NCBI RefSeq assembly: GCF_042477335.2
Contig: NC_091245.1
Coordinates: 230,639,501-230,703,500, forward strand
Length of the DNA: 64,000 nucleotides
Direction of reading: 5' to 3'
From: Ovis canadensis
Lineage: Eukaryota > Chordata > Mammalia > Artiodactyla > Bovidae
Of this stretch, positions 54,094 to 64,000 are shown piece by piece (within the stretch, counting starts at the first letter, position 1; each line of letters starts with the position of its first letter). The notes below the pieces were generated by a model, which was not told the origin of the DNA, did no database searches, and was given only the letters and a program-made list of their open reading frames with translations. The position numbers and the translations under genes were made by a program.

Positions 54094-54700
54094 CCTTTTA
54101 ACTCTTTACAATTGAGAAGTAAGATCCCATGAATCCTGATAGGCTGATGTGCCGTTGCCCAGGACCCTGGTTCCCGCTCATGCTGACATGGAGAGCCAGC
54201 TAAGAGTCTGTGTCCGGCTGTGTGTGACCTTGCCCCCTTCTGTCCCAAAGACACCGCCCCAGCCGGCCTCCCTGGTCTGTTCCGCGCTCCGGCACAGGGG
54301 CAGCTGCTGTTCTCTAAGGCTTACTCTGCCCTGACACTTGGCTGGTTAAGAGTTCAGCCTTTCCACATCTGCTGTCACCTTCTTCCCCTGAGCGATCCTG
54401 CCTGGATGCCTCTCCCCAGCACCTTCTCTACCCTCAATCCAGGAAAAGCCAATTTAACCCCTGAACTTCCCGCTTCAGGGCTGAGTGTGGATAAGAGTTC
54501 TGGAGGAAGCCAGCAATCTTATTCTGAACTAGGGATAGAGTGTACGGGATAAAAATAGATGCAAAGCCCTGCCTCGCAGACTTCACTGGCGAGTTAAAAG
54601 CCGGGTATTGCATGACAAAACCAAACAGTATAATTTAAAAGTTAACCTGTAAGACAGATGTTTGCCTTTCCCCCCTTGCCGTTTTCCTATAACCAATCAT
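54094..54700 (-). promoter_or_regulatory. presumed 5'UTR and promoter of the short SCHIP1 isoform
   Basis: Inferred only from position upstream of the alternative first exon. The block is free of recognisable repeats up to 55.87 kb. It is moderately GC-rich at 54150-54500 but has no clear CpG island or perfectly placed TATA box. A transcription start cannot be fixed from the sequence. Confidence 0.3.
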
Positions 54701-55870
54701 TTCTTCAAATCAGATGTGAAAGTCTCATCTTCAGGGAGAAACCACAGCGCAAGAATGAAATTCTTCTCCAACACAGACAGGGACCCCTCTGCCCATGGAA
54801 TCATTGCTTGTTCTAGTAATATAGGCAGGAGAAAAAGATCCATCAACTTTTCTCTAAGAGCCGGTGGCCGGCTTTCACAAAAGAGGACGTTCCTTGCTGC
54901 TGCTCTTTCTACCCTTTTCCCATGGCTTTTGGCTTTGTTTACTGGCTTTACGTACAGAGAAGGAAAAAGCCCACAGCTGCAGGATGTTTTGATGCAAGAA
55001 GCAGGCAAATAAGTGCGCACACAAACACACGAGCCTTGTTATCAAGTTACTACGGCCATAAACTAAAATATATACGCGGTATTGTTTTGAAAGTTACTGT
55101 GTGCAGGAGAAACAGGTCAAAGAAGAATTCAAGGGCCAAGGCTCCATTTAGCAGCATAATCTTACAGTCTGACAGGCTTAGACAGGAAGCAGTAATTGTA
55201 CCAGTCAATAGGTTTTCTAACGTGAATTCTTGACCAGCTTCAACGCTGTTAAGAACAGAGTTCTAGGGCAAAACGCTGTTCAAGATAGCTTTTGGCATCT
55301 GTACCTCTGCTGACATGCTCACATCACTTTAGTATTTTCTCTCCACAAATTAAAAAAACAAAATTAATTCGTGGAAGACTTGTAGGATAAAGTTGTCTTA
55401 ATGTGGTTTTCTGTAGCACTATTTCCATAAAGCAAATACTTTCCTCTACAGCCCCTAACTCAAATCCAAACCCCTGCTTAACTCTACCCTCATCCCCCAC
55501 CCCAGGTCCTGAGACTGTCTTGCGCCTTTGTCAGACAGTCTGATGGAGTTGTGTCTCCCAAGCCACGCTTGTCTTTGGGCAGGCCTTCTCCCTAGCAGAG
55601 ACCTCCCCTGTTTTAACTCTCCTCCAGACCCCAGGACCCTTGCTCTGGACAGGGGTCCAAGTACACCCTCCAGGCCTGAGAGGTCATGCTGGTCACTGAG
55701 TGCTGCCATATGGTGGGTGTTCCCAAAGCCAAAGAATTTTCCAGAGGTACGGCTTTGGGGTTAAAATAACAGATGCTCGACTTTGAAGGACCCTCTGCAT
55801 ACTAAACTCTGCCAAAGGAGGCTAGTTAAAATGAAAGAAGCACGCATCTTATTACATGATATATATTAAC
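54701..55870. other. upstream of alternative first exon, unique sequence
   Basis: Repeat-free. Small overlapping frames at 54662-55233 are not recognisable. Would lie in an intron of the long isoforms. Confidence 0.4.
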
Positions 55871-56095
55871 ATGCTTCCCAGACGGCACTAGTGCTAAAGA
55901 ACCCGCTTGCCAATACAGGAGACATAAGGGATGTGGGTTCAATCCCTGGGTTGGGAAGATCCCCAGAGAAGGGAATGGCTACCCACTCTAGTATTCTTGC
56001 CTGGAGAATCCCATGGACAGAGGAGCCTGGTGGGCTACAGTCCAGGGAGTCATAGAGTCAGACATGACTGAAGCAACTTAGCACACATGGCATAC
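55870..56095 (+). repeat. Bov-tA SINE
   Basis: GCTTCCCAGACGGCACTAGTGC to CATGACTGAAGCAACTTAGCACAC. Confidence 0.92.
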
Positions 56096-56232
56096 CCTTT
56101 ATTGGGGGTTGCTATAGGCTAGGTACTTTACAGGTGCCTCTTACATTTGTCTTCAGTCCTCGCAGGAACCCTCTGATGTAGATATTATTATCAAACTGCA
56201 TTTCACAGTGGAGTGAGAAACCAGTGAGGCTA
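56096..56232 (-). repeat. MIR SINE remnant
   Basis: GCTAGGTACTTTACAGGTGCC, ATGTAGATATTATTATC and TTTCACAGTGG follow the MIR order; diverged. Orientation is tentative. Confidence 0.55.
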
Positions 56233-56235
56233 GTG

Positions 56236-56383
56236 ACTTCACTTTCACTTTTCATTTTCATGCATTGGAGAAGGAAATGGCAACCCACTCCAGCGTTCTT
56301 GCCTAGGGAATCCCAGGGACGGCGGAGCCTGGTGGGCTGCCGTCTATGGGGTCGCACAGAGTCGGACGCGACTGACATGACTT

Positions 56384-56454
<71 letters not shown>
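56236..56454 (+). repeat. BovA2 SINE ending in a pure (AGC)n tract
   Basis: Linker CACTTTCACTTTTCATTTTC, body GGAGAAGGAAATGGCAACCC to GACATGACTTAGC, then an uninterrupted AGC repeat from 56384 to 56454 (23 full units plus AG). Long alanine or leucine runs in some frames are by-products of this repeat. Confidence 0.95.
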
Positions 56455-56455
<1 letters not shown>

Positions 56456-57195
56456 GAACTGCCCCAGCGTGGCAGCTTGCTCACGGTCAGGCCAGAATTT
56501 GAAACACAGAATTTGCTTCTGTGGCCCATATTTTAAATGGGTGTGGAGACTGCCTCCTAATGGCTGCCCCTCTAAGAAACAACGGTACCCAACAATAATC
56601 AAACGTAGCTTTTAAAAATGATATCACATGCTGACACTATTTTCTAAATCACGTATCTGTAACATTCAGCATGTGTCACAGCTATCCCCTGATGATCAGA
56701 CCTGAAGGAATGAAATAGAAACTCCTTCATCAATAGTTGTGACTTGACACACTGTACAGGGAACTTTCCTTTCAGGTTTACCCTACTGCTTTTAGACTGA
56801 TCATGGCTTTTCTCTAACACCGTTACAGTTTCAAGCCTTTCTCTAAGAGGGCAGAACTTTGTGTTATTCATCTTGTTTTTCCCACAGCATCTAGACACCA
56901 CCTCCCACATGTTAAGTGGACGATGAATAGCTGTTGAATAGATGCATGCACAGAGGAGAAAGGTTTGGGCTGCTTACAATGATTCCTTGGAATGCTGTCC
57001 ATGGAGGAAATATTAATAGTTTATATGAGTGCTTTTCAACTGAAATCTTTTTTGGAAACCACATACATTTAAGAGGGAAGTAAACATGGGTCTGCTCAGG
57101 TTGAAGGAGGGGGCCTACCATGAATTTCAGTGATTTCAGCCTCTTACCTAGGTTAGCATCTAGCCCATTTAGCTATCTATAATCAAGAGCTAACA
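56455..57195. other. upstream intron, unique sequence
   Basis: Directly after the repeat, 56455-56480 (AGAACTGCCCCAGC...) may continue the MIR interrupted by the SINE. The rest is unassigned. Confidence 0.4.
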
Positions 57196-57342
57196 TGCAT
57201 GTGATTATAAAAATTTATTTATTTATTTGGCTGTGCCACGCAACTTGCGGGATCTTAGTTCCCTGACCAGGGATTGAACCCAGGCCATGGCAGTGAAAGT
57301 TCTGAGTCCTAACCATGGGACCACCAGGGAATTCCCAATAAA
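57196..57342 (-). repeat. CHR-type SINE
   Basis: TTTATTTATTTGGCTGTGCCACGC, GGGATCTTAGTTCCCTGACC, GACCACCAGGGAATTCCC; reversed orientation. Confidence 0.88.
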
Positions 57343-57421
57343 AATTTAGATATTAGACTTAGTAAAGTACATAAAACTATACATCTAATTATTATCTTTT
57401 GACTTTAATTTTAACATGCAC

Positions 57422-57555
57422 GCACACATGCTAAGTTGTTTCAGTCATGTTCGACTCTATGACCCCATAGACTATAGCTGGCTAGGCTCCTCTCTTCATA
57501 GGATTCTCCAGGCAAGAATACTGGAGTGGGTTGCCATGCCCTTCTTCAGGTTTTA
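57422..57555 (-). repeat. truncated Bov-tA SINE
   Basis: CGCACACATGCTAAGTTGTTTCAG to GGGTTGCCATGCCCTTCTTCAGG, lacking the tRNA-like half. Confidence 0.87.
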
Positions 57556-57659
57556 ACAAGGTGGCCTTAAATATACAGTTAAAAGGACTGAACTCTCAAT
57601 ATTAACTATGTATATGTATAAATATATTCAAATTAATTTATATGCACCAATAATATATT

Positions 57660-57705
57660 GACCACATACATATATGTGTGTATATATATATATATATGCA
57701 TATAC
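57660..57705. repeat. (TA)n/(TG)n microsatellite
   Basis: ACATATATGTGTGTATATATATATATATATGCATATAC immediately before the BovA2. Confidence 0.85.
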
Positions 57706-57709
57706 ATTT

Positions 57710-57980
57710 ATCGGAGAAGCCAATGGCACCCCACTCCAGTACTCTTGCCTGGAAAATCCCATGGACGGAGGAGCCTGGTGGGCTGCAGTCCATGGGGTCG
57801 CTGGGAGTCGGACACGACTGAGCGACTTCATTTTCACTTTTCACTTTCATGCATTGGAAAAGGAAATGGCAACCCACTCCAGTGTTCTTGCCTGGAGAAT
57901 CCCAGGGACAGGGGAGCCTGTTGGGCTGCCGTCTATGGGGTCACACAGAGTCGGACACGACTGAAGCAACTTAGCAGCAC
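57710..57980 (+). repeat. BovA2 dimeric SINE
   Basis: GAGAAGCCAATGGCACCCC, linker CACTTTTCACTTTCATGCA and end GAAGCAACTTAGCAGCAC. Both halves present and little diverged. Confidence 0.94.
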
Positions 57981-58339
57981 ATTTATAATCAATTCCCTTT
58001 GGAGAAGGGCATCTCAAAATCCAAGATGAAAATTTCCCAGCTATACAACAGGAACAAGGGTTAGTCCCAAGAAAGTAATAAAAACCATTCTCCTCCTCTA
58101 CCCCCTATATCTTTTCTTGGCAAAAGTGATCCTCTACTAAGTACTATATAGAGACAAGTGATAAAACACCTTCTTTTAAAAGTTGGTCTCCAGTGGTGAT
58201 GAATGTATTTTGCGCCCTCCCTAAGTGAGTGCTCAGGACACAGGCTCGTAGCCTAGATCCATTCCAGAAGGAGCTGTGTCATTACTATCTGGATGGCTTG
58301 TGCCAGCTTAAAATATATCCTATCTTCATGTCACATGGA

Positions 58340-58520
58340 CTGATCTTTGGTGCTTTCTAGAGCTTTGCTCTGTGTCCTCTAGCCACAGCATCCACATCAC
58401 CTGGGAGCGGACAGGAGTTCCCACCCCAGACCTATTGAATCAAAACCTGCAGTCTTACAAGAGCTCTAAGATTTTTGAGGGTACTTTACATTTCAGAAGC
58501 ATAGCTTGAGACCTTGAAAA
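58340..58520. repeat. MER5A-like DNA element
   Basis: CATCACCTGGGAGCGGACAGG, CCCCAGACCTATTGAATCAAAA and TTTCAGAAGCATAGCTTGAG are MER5-like. Confidence 0.6.
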
Positions 58521-58782
58521 AATTCAGTATAAGCCATTATCTTATTTTTGATCATATTTCTAGGCTTGGTGGTAAGACACAGACTTTACATGCTTGGGAT
58601 CAACACTGTAATTGATTTCACTTCCAACTGGTTCAAACGAATACAGGAAATGAAAAAACAAAACATCACCTTAGAACACTTGAGCTGAACTTAATGTTTG
58701 GTGGTTTTGTAGCAGCCATGCACAAACAAGAGAACAGTCAGTCATGACCTTACAGAGAATTTCTCCTGGTTTCTTCTTTACC

Positions 58783-58953
58783 AGGCTTCCCTGGTGGCTC
58801 AGACAGTGAAGAATCTGCCTGCCATGCAGGAGACCTGGGTTCGATCCCTGGGTCAGGAAGTTATCCTGGAGAAGGGAATGACTACCCACTCTAGTGTTCT
58901 TGCCTGGTGAATCCCATGTATAGTGGAGCCTGGACATGACTGAATGACTGAAT
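58783..58953 (+). repeat. Bov-tA SINE, internally deleted
   Basis: AGGCTTCCCTGGTGGCTCAGAC head and GGGTTCGATCCCTGGGTCAGG. The 3' part jumps from GGAGCCTGG to ACATGACTGAATGAC. Confidence 0.9.
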
Positions 58954-60965
58954 CTTTCATTTCCTCTACTGCTGCCCTCTCAAAAATGAACTCTGCCTGC
59001 AAAACATGGGGCCAGATACTAATGCTTCCTCTTAGAAAAGGTACACAGAGCCACTTACAATCCCTGAGGTTGAAAGGGCCTCTGCTTACCCCCCCTGCCA
59101 CGAAATTCAAGGACCAGAATGGAGAGCTTCAGTTTCCTGTCAAGCCATAATTTGAACTGTGAGGCGCATTGGTCACGTGAGCTAATGCTTTTAAATGATC
59201 ATTATCGGCCACTGGTGGAAATTATTGACTCTGAGAACACAGACCGCATTACTGGGAAATCACTTATGCCCTGTCAAAAGATCTTCCTATTCTTATTAAT
59301 GGAAACTCTTATTTCATCCTGATTAACCCTTTAGCTTTCCACCGCCTCTCCTCCAGCCTAGCCTCCAAATTCCATGTGCTACACAAACCGACACTGATTT
59401 ATAATCTTTTTTAAAATTATTTTTTTCTTCTGTGCAGTATTTATCTAAATTTGCTTTGCTTTTCAACTAAGGTATTCTGATAGCTAGATAAACCATGAAA
59501 ATCTGCATACTGTTTTGCAGAGGACTTTTCATTGTAGATTTAAAATGTTAAACTAATGGCATTGGGAGTGTGCAGAGGAGGAGGTTAAAACGTTGGAAGG
59601 GACAGAGTGTCAATCATTTATCCATATCAGAAAAAGGGAGGACAACAGGCATCAAGCTTTCCACCTATCTGAAGACCTGAGTATGAGAAACACCGACTAT
59701 GGTCACTTGGCTGGCAATGGCACAGCTTCAGAGGGGGACCGTTGTTAATGCCCTCATTATGTTTTTCTGTGCTCTTAGCATTCTTTCCCCCTTAATGGCT
59801 CTCCTACGCTGATTGTCACTAGGCCTTTGGATGACTGTTTTCTTCTGAATTCGAGCAATTTTGTCAAAGTCCTTTCTATTTCAGGAAGCTTGGTAATTTC
59901 TGATGCTTCCACACAGTGCTCAGGGGAATACTAAGTACATCAAGATTTCACATTTTCCCTTGGTACAGAGAATATAAATAAATAATGGAATACGATGCTA
60001 TTAATCCTGAGCTTCTGCATGTGAAGTCTTAGTTACCCAAGACTGTGCGTGTGTGCGTGTGCGTATATGCACGTGTGTTTGTGTGTGTGTGTGTGAAGGT
60101 GAGGTCTCTGCTCTCCATGCAAGCACTGACATGTATCATAGCAATGTGCCCATTTCCTTCCAATCCCCCACCACCACTCTCTTTCCAAGAGAAAATACTA
60201 GACTTTTGGCTTAAAATATGCATTGCACATTTATTTCTTAAAATCATTTGAGTCTAAATCATGATGTTTGAGGCTCCCAGTGCTACTTTAAATAGGAATG
60301 ATGTGCTTGTACTAAATTTCTGTTTCAGATCAGGCCCATACTGAAACCCTGTTAAAATGATTTTTTCCCCTCCCATCTGCGTACTTATCACTGTGCTCCT
60401 TTTGTGGTAAAACATATACATTATATTTTCAGATATACGGCCTAAAAACAAGTACAGATGAATTTATATCCAGAACTATTTTCTTAATTTTTAAGGTGAT
60501 AAACATGTTATTCCCTCCTCAGACAAACACACCGTATCTCAACAAGGCAAAATACAACTGTACCCCCAGCCAGGCAAAACAATGAAGACAAAGTATTCCT
60601 CAACACTCCAGGGAAAAAAATTCTCCAATCAAATAAAAACCTATACAACAAGACATAAAAATAACTTTATTGAACTTTTATTTTACTCATTTATTTTTCA
60701 TTGAACTTATATTTTAAAAGCCTGTATCAAACAGTACACTAAATGCTTTGAAATTCCCCTTTCTATTAGGACAGTATATTTTTTTTTCCCTGCTGTGGGT
60801 GAAACTAGGCTTAAATTGAGTGGAATCTTAAATAAAGTCAAATTTGATACCTTGTTTTCTCATTCACAGGAAGAGGGGACTGGAAAATGAGCCCTCTCTT
60901 GGCCTGGCGCCAATGGGGACAGACTATATTTCCTTTCTTTTGTTAACCAGTAAATAACCCACTAG
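58954..60965. other. upstream intron, mostly unique sequence
   Basis: Only an imperfect (TG)n at 60046-60098 is clear. No exon-like frame or transposon recognised in about 2 kb. Confidence 0.42.
60046..60098. repeat. imperfect (TG)n microsatellite
   Basis: GTGCGTGTGTGCGTGTGCG with ATATGCACG interruption and a TGTGTGTGTGTGTGTG end. Confidence 0.9.
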
Positions 60966-60966
60966 A

Positions 60967-61110
60967 GAGACTTCCTTGGCAGTCCTGTGGTAAGGACTCT
61001 ACGTTTCCAATGCAGGGGCCGAGGTTTCCATCCTTGGTCAAGTAACTAAGATCCCAAATGCCATTCACAGAGGCCAAAAAAAAAAACCAAAACAAAACAA
61101 AACCCCACTA
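60967..61110 (+). repeat. CHR-type SINE
   Basis: AGACTTCCTTGGCAGTCCTGTGG, AATGCAGGGGCCGAGGTTTCC, and the tail AAAAAAAAACCAAAACAAAAC. Confidence 0.85.
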
Positions 61111-61709
61111 GAATCGGCATGGAGGTCTGTTTACTACTTTCTCCCAGCAAGAGCTTCTTAAGATATCTTGATGTACTACTTAAATTGATACACTCCCTAG
61201 TTTTATCATTTGAGACCAATATAGGACACCTTTCATTCTAGGTGATGGGTACAATACTTCAATTGGGCTGAAACATCTTGCCCAAGGAATATTTGGTGTT
61301 TCAGGAGGCAGTAAAATGATCCCTCTATATGGTAAGAAGATTTATGAAAACTTTGCAAAATTCAGTATATTAAGAAAGGTGTCTTGAGGATGACTACTGG
61401 CTTCCACTGACCACTAGTGTTTTGAAGAAGTGCTTGGGACAGACCACGAGGTTCACCTTGGGGAACCTCTCTTGGTGAAGGAGAAGTAGGTGTGGCGGTA
61501 TATTCTTAACAATTGTCTCTGGGAAGGGTGGGGGTGTGTGTCTCTTTCATTTTGTTCCTTGCACAATGTCCCTCATCTCAGCACATGGGATGGCAACTGG
61601 GCAAGAGGCTCATAAGCCACATACGAGGAGTAGAAATTTTCATACTTCCCGTATTTTCTTTAGGATAAATTTCCAACTCCTTTGCCTGGCATTCAAGGCC
61701 TAACTATGA
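61111..61709. other. upstream intron, unique sequence
   Basis: Nothing recognised. Confidence 0.4.
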
Positions 61710-61775
61710 GAACTTCCCTGGTGGTCCAGTGGCTAAGACTCTGATCTCCCAATGCAGGGGGATCACCGTCACCCA
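61710..61775 (+). repeat. CHR-type SINE, 3'-truncated
   Basis: AACTTCCCTGGTGGTCCAGTGG and CCCAATGCAGGGGG, then sequence leaves the family. Confidence 0.7.
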
Positions 61776-61859
61776 CCCCCAGTTGCAATGCACAGATCTG
61801 AGCTCCTCTCTGGTATTATGAAGCAAACTCCTCATCCTGGGGACTCAGAACAGGACCAA

Positions 61860-62060
61860 CTGCAGAAAATCCAATCAGTCCAACACACATTTACGGAACA
61901 CACACCTTTCTTATGGAATACACAATCTGTGTATAGGGCAGGAAATGAAAATCAGGCGTTTGTCCTCAAGGAGCCCGTTTTCTAACCGGGGAGGCAGACT
62001 TATATGTCACTAGCTGTAAATGGGTTCTTATAGAGGTAAAAACAAAATGCACTGAGAAGG
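61860..62060 (+). repeat. L2-like LINE remnant
   Basis: CACACATTTACGGAACACAC, GGGCAGGAAATG and CCTCAAGGAGCCCGTTTTCTAA follow the L2 3'-end order. Confidence 0.5.
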
Positions 62061-62257
62061 AGAAAGTTTCCTGATGGAAGTGACATGAGCCTCAGAGTGC
62101 ATCAGCTTGCAACAGGCAGAAGCAGGGACACGGGTGGCAGGGATTCCAGGCTGAGGCAGCACAGCAAAGAAAAAGGACTGACGGCTGTGTTGGGGCAGGA
62201 GGACAAGGTGGGGAGGGAGGAGTGTTTCTGTCCAGGGTTCAGATCATGGCCTTTTTT

Positions 62258-62492
62258 TTAAAAAAATAAATAATTAATATATTTTTAGTATTTATTTATT
62301 TATTTGGCTGTGCTGGGTCTTAGTTATGACACAATGGATCTTCAATTTTCAATGTAGCATGTAAGATCTTTAGTTTCAGCATGTGAATTCTTAGTTTTGG
62401 CATATGGGATCTAGTCCCCAGGGATCAAACCCAGGCCCCCTGCATTGAGAACATGGAGTCTTAGCCACTGGACCACCAGGGAAGTCCCCATG
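62258..62492 (-). repeat. CHR-type SINE
   Basis: AAATAATTAATATATTTTTAG tail, TTTATTTGGCTGTGCTGGGTC, GGGATCAAACCCAGGCCCCC, and ending GGACCACCAGGGAAGTCCCC; reversed orientation. Confidence 0.88.
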
Positions 62493-63875
62493 ATTAGGCC
62501 TTAAATGCCATGCAAAAGTTTATCCTAAAGAAAATGGGGAAGTATGAAAATTTCCACTCTGCTTCTTCAAGATCAGGTGTGCATGTGAAGAAAAGTCTCT
62601 TTATGCTCCCAAGGGAGGAAAAAGATGAGAGTCATTCACATACCATTTTACATTTTTTCTCTTTCATTTCTACTGGAGCTGAGAACATGAGGGTGTGGTT
62701 TATATCTGTAGTGGTCATAAAGGAATTTAAGCAACGGAAAGAAAGGGATAAAAGTGTGTCACTGGTTTTATATACAGATTAATCCCCAAAACTGACTGCA
62801 GGGAAAGAGCAGAAAATCTTTGGGAGTTTTTAAGCAAAATGGACCCTTTGACCTAAGCTTGTGCTTTCAAGTTAACAGTATTTTGACACTTTCTATCAGA
62901 GATCGTATAGAGGAATCTGGTCTCCTAAAGGCTGCCAGGCCCGAAGCTGTGGGCAAGCTGTGGGCTCTTTCCTGAAGAGACTGGCTTTTTCCCAAGACTG
63001 GAAAATGGAGGTCGATAGCTCTGTCTTTTAACACGGCTACAACTGAAAAAGACAAGACGTGCCTCAGTAACCTCTGTGCTAATGTAAATCCTGCGAGGGA
63101 GAAAAGTACACAAAGATGACGACAACCTGAGAAACTTTAAAAATAAAACAACCATGAAAAATTCTGCCAGAGAATTTCTCTCTGAACATCCCCCCCCCGC
63201 CCTGGCCCGTTCCCAGATGAAGTTGTTCATAGCATGGCACATCCATCCACCTCCAACAGGGGGTTCAAGCTCTAGGAAGCAGTGAAACTCTTTTTCAAAA
63301 CAATCATCTCTTTGGAAAAGTTATACCTGAGGATCAGTTATACTCTCTATATCAGCAATAAATAACTGGGAAGTGAAGCAATGCATGGTTTCCTGGGGCT
63401 GCTTTATAATCTTCACTGAGCCCTTTATGTAAACATTGGGAGAAAGTGGCTCTTGATTCACGGTAACTGACTTGTTGATGCAGAAAGGTGGCCTCTGGCA
63501 GGGACCTGCCAACTCTCATGCCAGGATGTTAACAAGAAAAAATACCATTTCACAGATGAGAAAAGTAACAAAAAATAAAGGGATAATCTGATTCTAAGAC
63601 ACTGAAATCAGGGCATGTTGATGGCAGGGAGTTGGAATAGGAATAGGATTGAAAATCATCCCAGTGGCCATCAAAGTGTAAGAAACCACAATGCTATAGA
63701 GTGTTTACAGTGCCTTTTTTCTTACTCAATTTTACATATAAGTCACATCTGTCCGTATTATTTGAGAGCTTGTTCTTAGCACTGAGAGAGCAGATGGACA
63801 CAAACCTAAAAATCCTTGTCCTCGCGGAGCTTCTGTGGAGTAAGGAAGACAGAAAATAGACAAAAATGTAGTCTG
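62493..63875. other. upstream intron, mostly unique sequence
   Basis: A C9 run with GCC lies at 63190-63202. A possible L2-like patch at 63770-63870 (CTTGTCCTCGCGGAGCTTCTG). No exon seen. Confidence 0.4.
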
Positions 63876-63877
63876 AT

Positions 63878-64000
63878 AGGCTTCCCAGGTGGCACAGTGG
63901 TAAAGAATCCATCTGCCAATGCAGGAGATGTGGGTTCAATCCCTGGGTCAGAAAAATCCCCTGGAGGAGGAAATGGGAACTCATTCCTGTATTCTCACTT
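63878..64000 (+). repeat. Bov-tA SINE, cut by the window edge
   Basis: AGGCTTCCCAGGTGGCACAGTGG, TGGGTTCAATCCCTGGGTCAG, then TGTATTCTC at the window end. Confidence 0.92.

Noticed and set aside
54662..55233. Overlapping open frames upstream of the alternative first exon
   Set aside because: Overlap on both strands, no family match, and no splice logic linking them to SCHIP1.
56303..56602. Frame with a long alanine (or leucine) run
   Set aside because: It is the translated (AGC)n tail of a BovA2 SINE, not a polyalanine protein.

Overview
The window is a piece of a ruminant (bovid, most likely cattle-type) nuclear genome. The evidence is the dense set of Bov-tA and BovA2 SINEs, CHR-type cetartiodactyl SINEs, RTE-BovB LINE fragments and L1 3' ends, plus one interrupted vertebrate gene with GT-AG introns. 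There are no bacterial operons, CRISPR arrays, or phage or plasmid features.

The only protein-coding gene I can support is SCHIP1 (schwannomin/merlin-interacting protein 1; also the 3' half of the IQCJ-SCHIP1 readthrough). It lies on the minus strand. Seven coding exons can be placed to the base: 54016-54093, 36412-36530, 13000-13117, 10470-10667, 9416-9539, 6813-6906 and 1707-1758. Their phases fit exactly (78+119+118+198+124+94+52 = 783 nt), giving a 260-residue protein plus stop. The 3'UTR runs from 1706 down to about 1118, with an AATAAA at 1141-1136. The first coding exon has its own ATG, with an upstream in-frame stop and no obvious acceptor. It is therefore read as an alternative first exon of a short isoform, with a promoter somewhere above 54094. 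Everything above about 55 kb would then be intron of the longer isoforms.

Layout: 1-1.1 kb, downstream flank with two SINEs; 1.1-13.1 kb, 3'UTR and the compact block of the last five exons; 13.1-36.4 kb, intron 2, with several BovB fragments, an ERV1-like solo LTR and a young 5'-truncated L1; 36.4-54.0 kb, intron 1, with a TG-rich minisatellite, an old L1 carrying a nested SINE, an ERV2-like solo LTR and a BovB inserted into a SINE; 54.0-64.0 kb, alternative first exon, its presumed promoter and upstream intron.

The window is otherwise a record of transposition. Several nested insertions can be ordered by exact target-site duplications: BovB into Bov-tA, BovB into BovB, BovB into CHR, Bov-tA into L1, and Bov-tA into Tigger-like DNA. 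Notable oddities are a perfect 22-bp TSD around an L1 with an unbroken ORF2 C-terminal frame, an exact 54-bp direct repeat about 0.9 kb apart, a pure (AGC)23 tract on a BovA2 tail, and repeat-poor intronic blocks that are candidate regulatory DNA. I found no new multi-gene system. Repeat family names are from pattern recognition and were not checked against a library.
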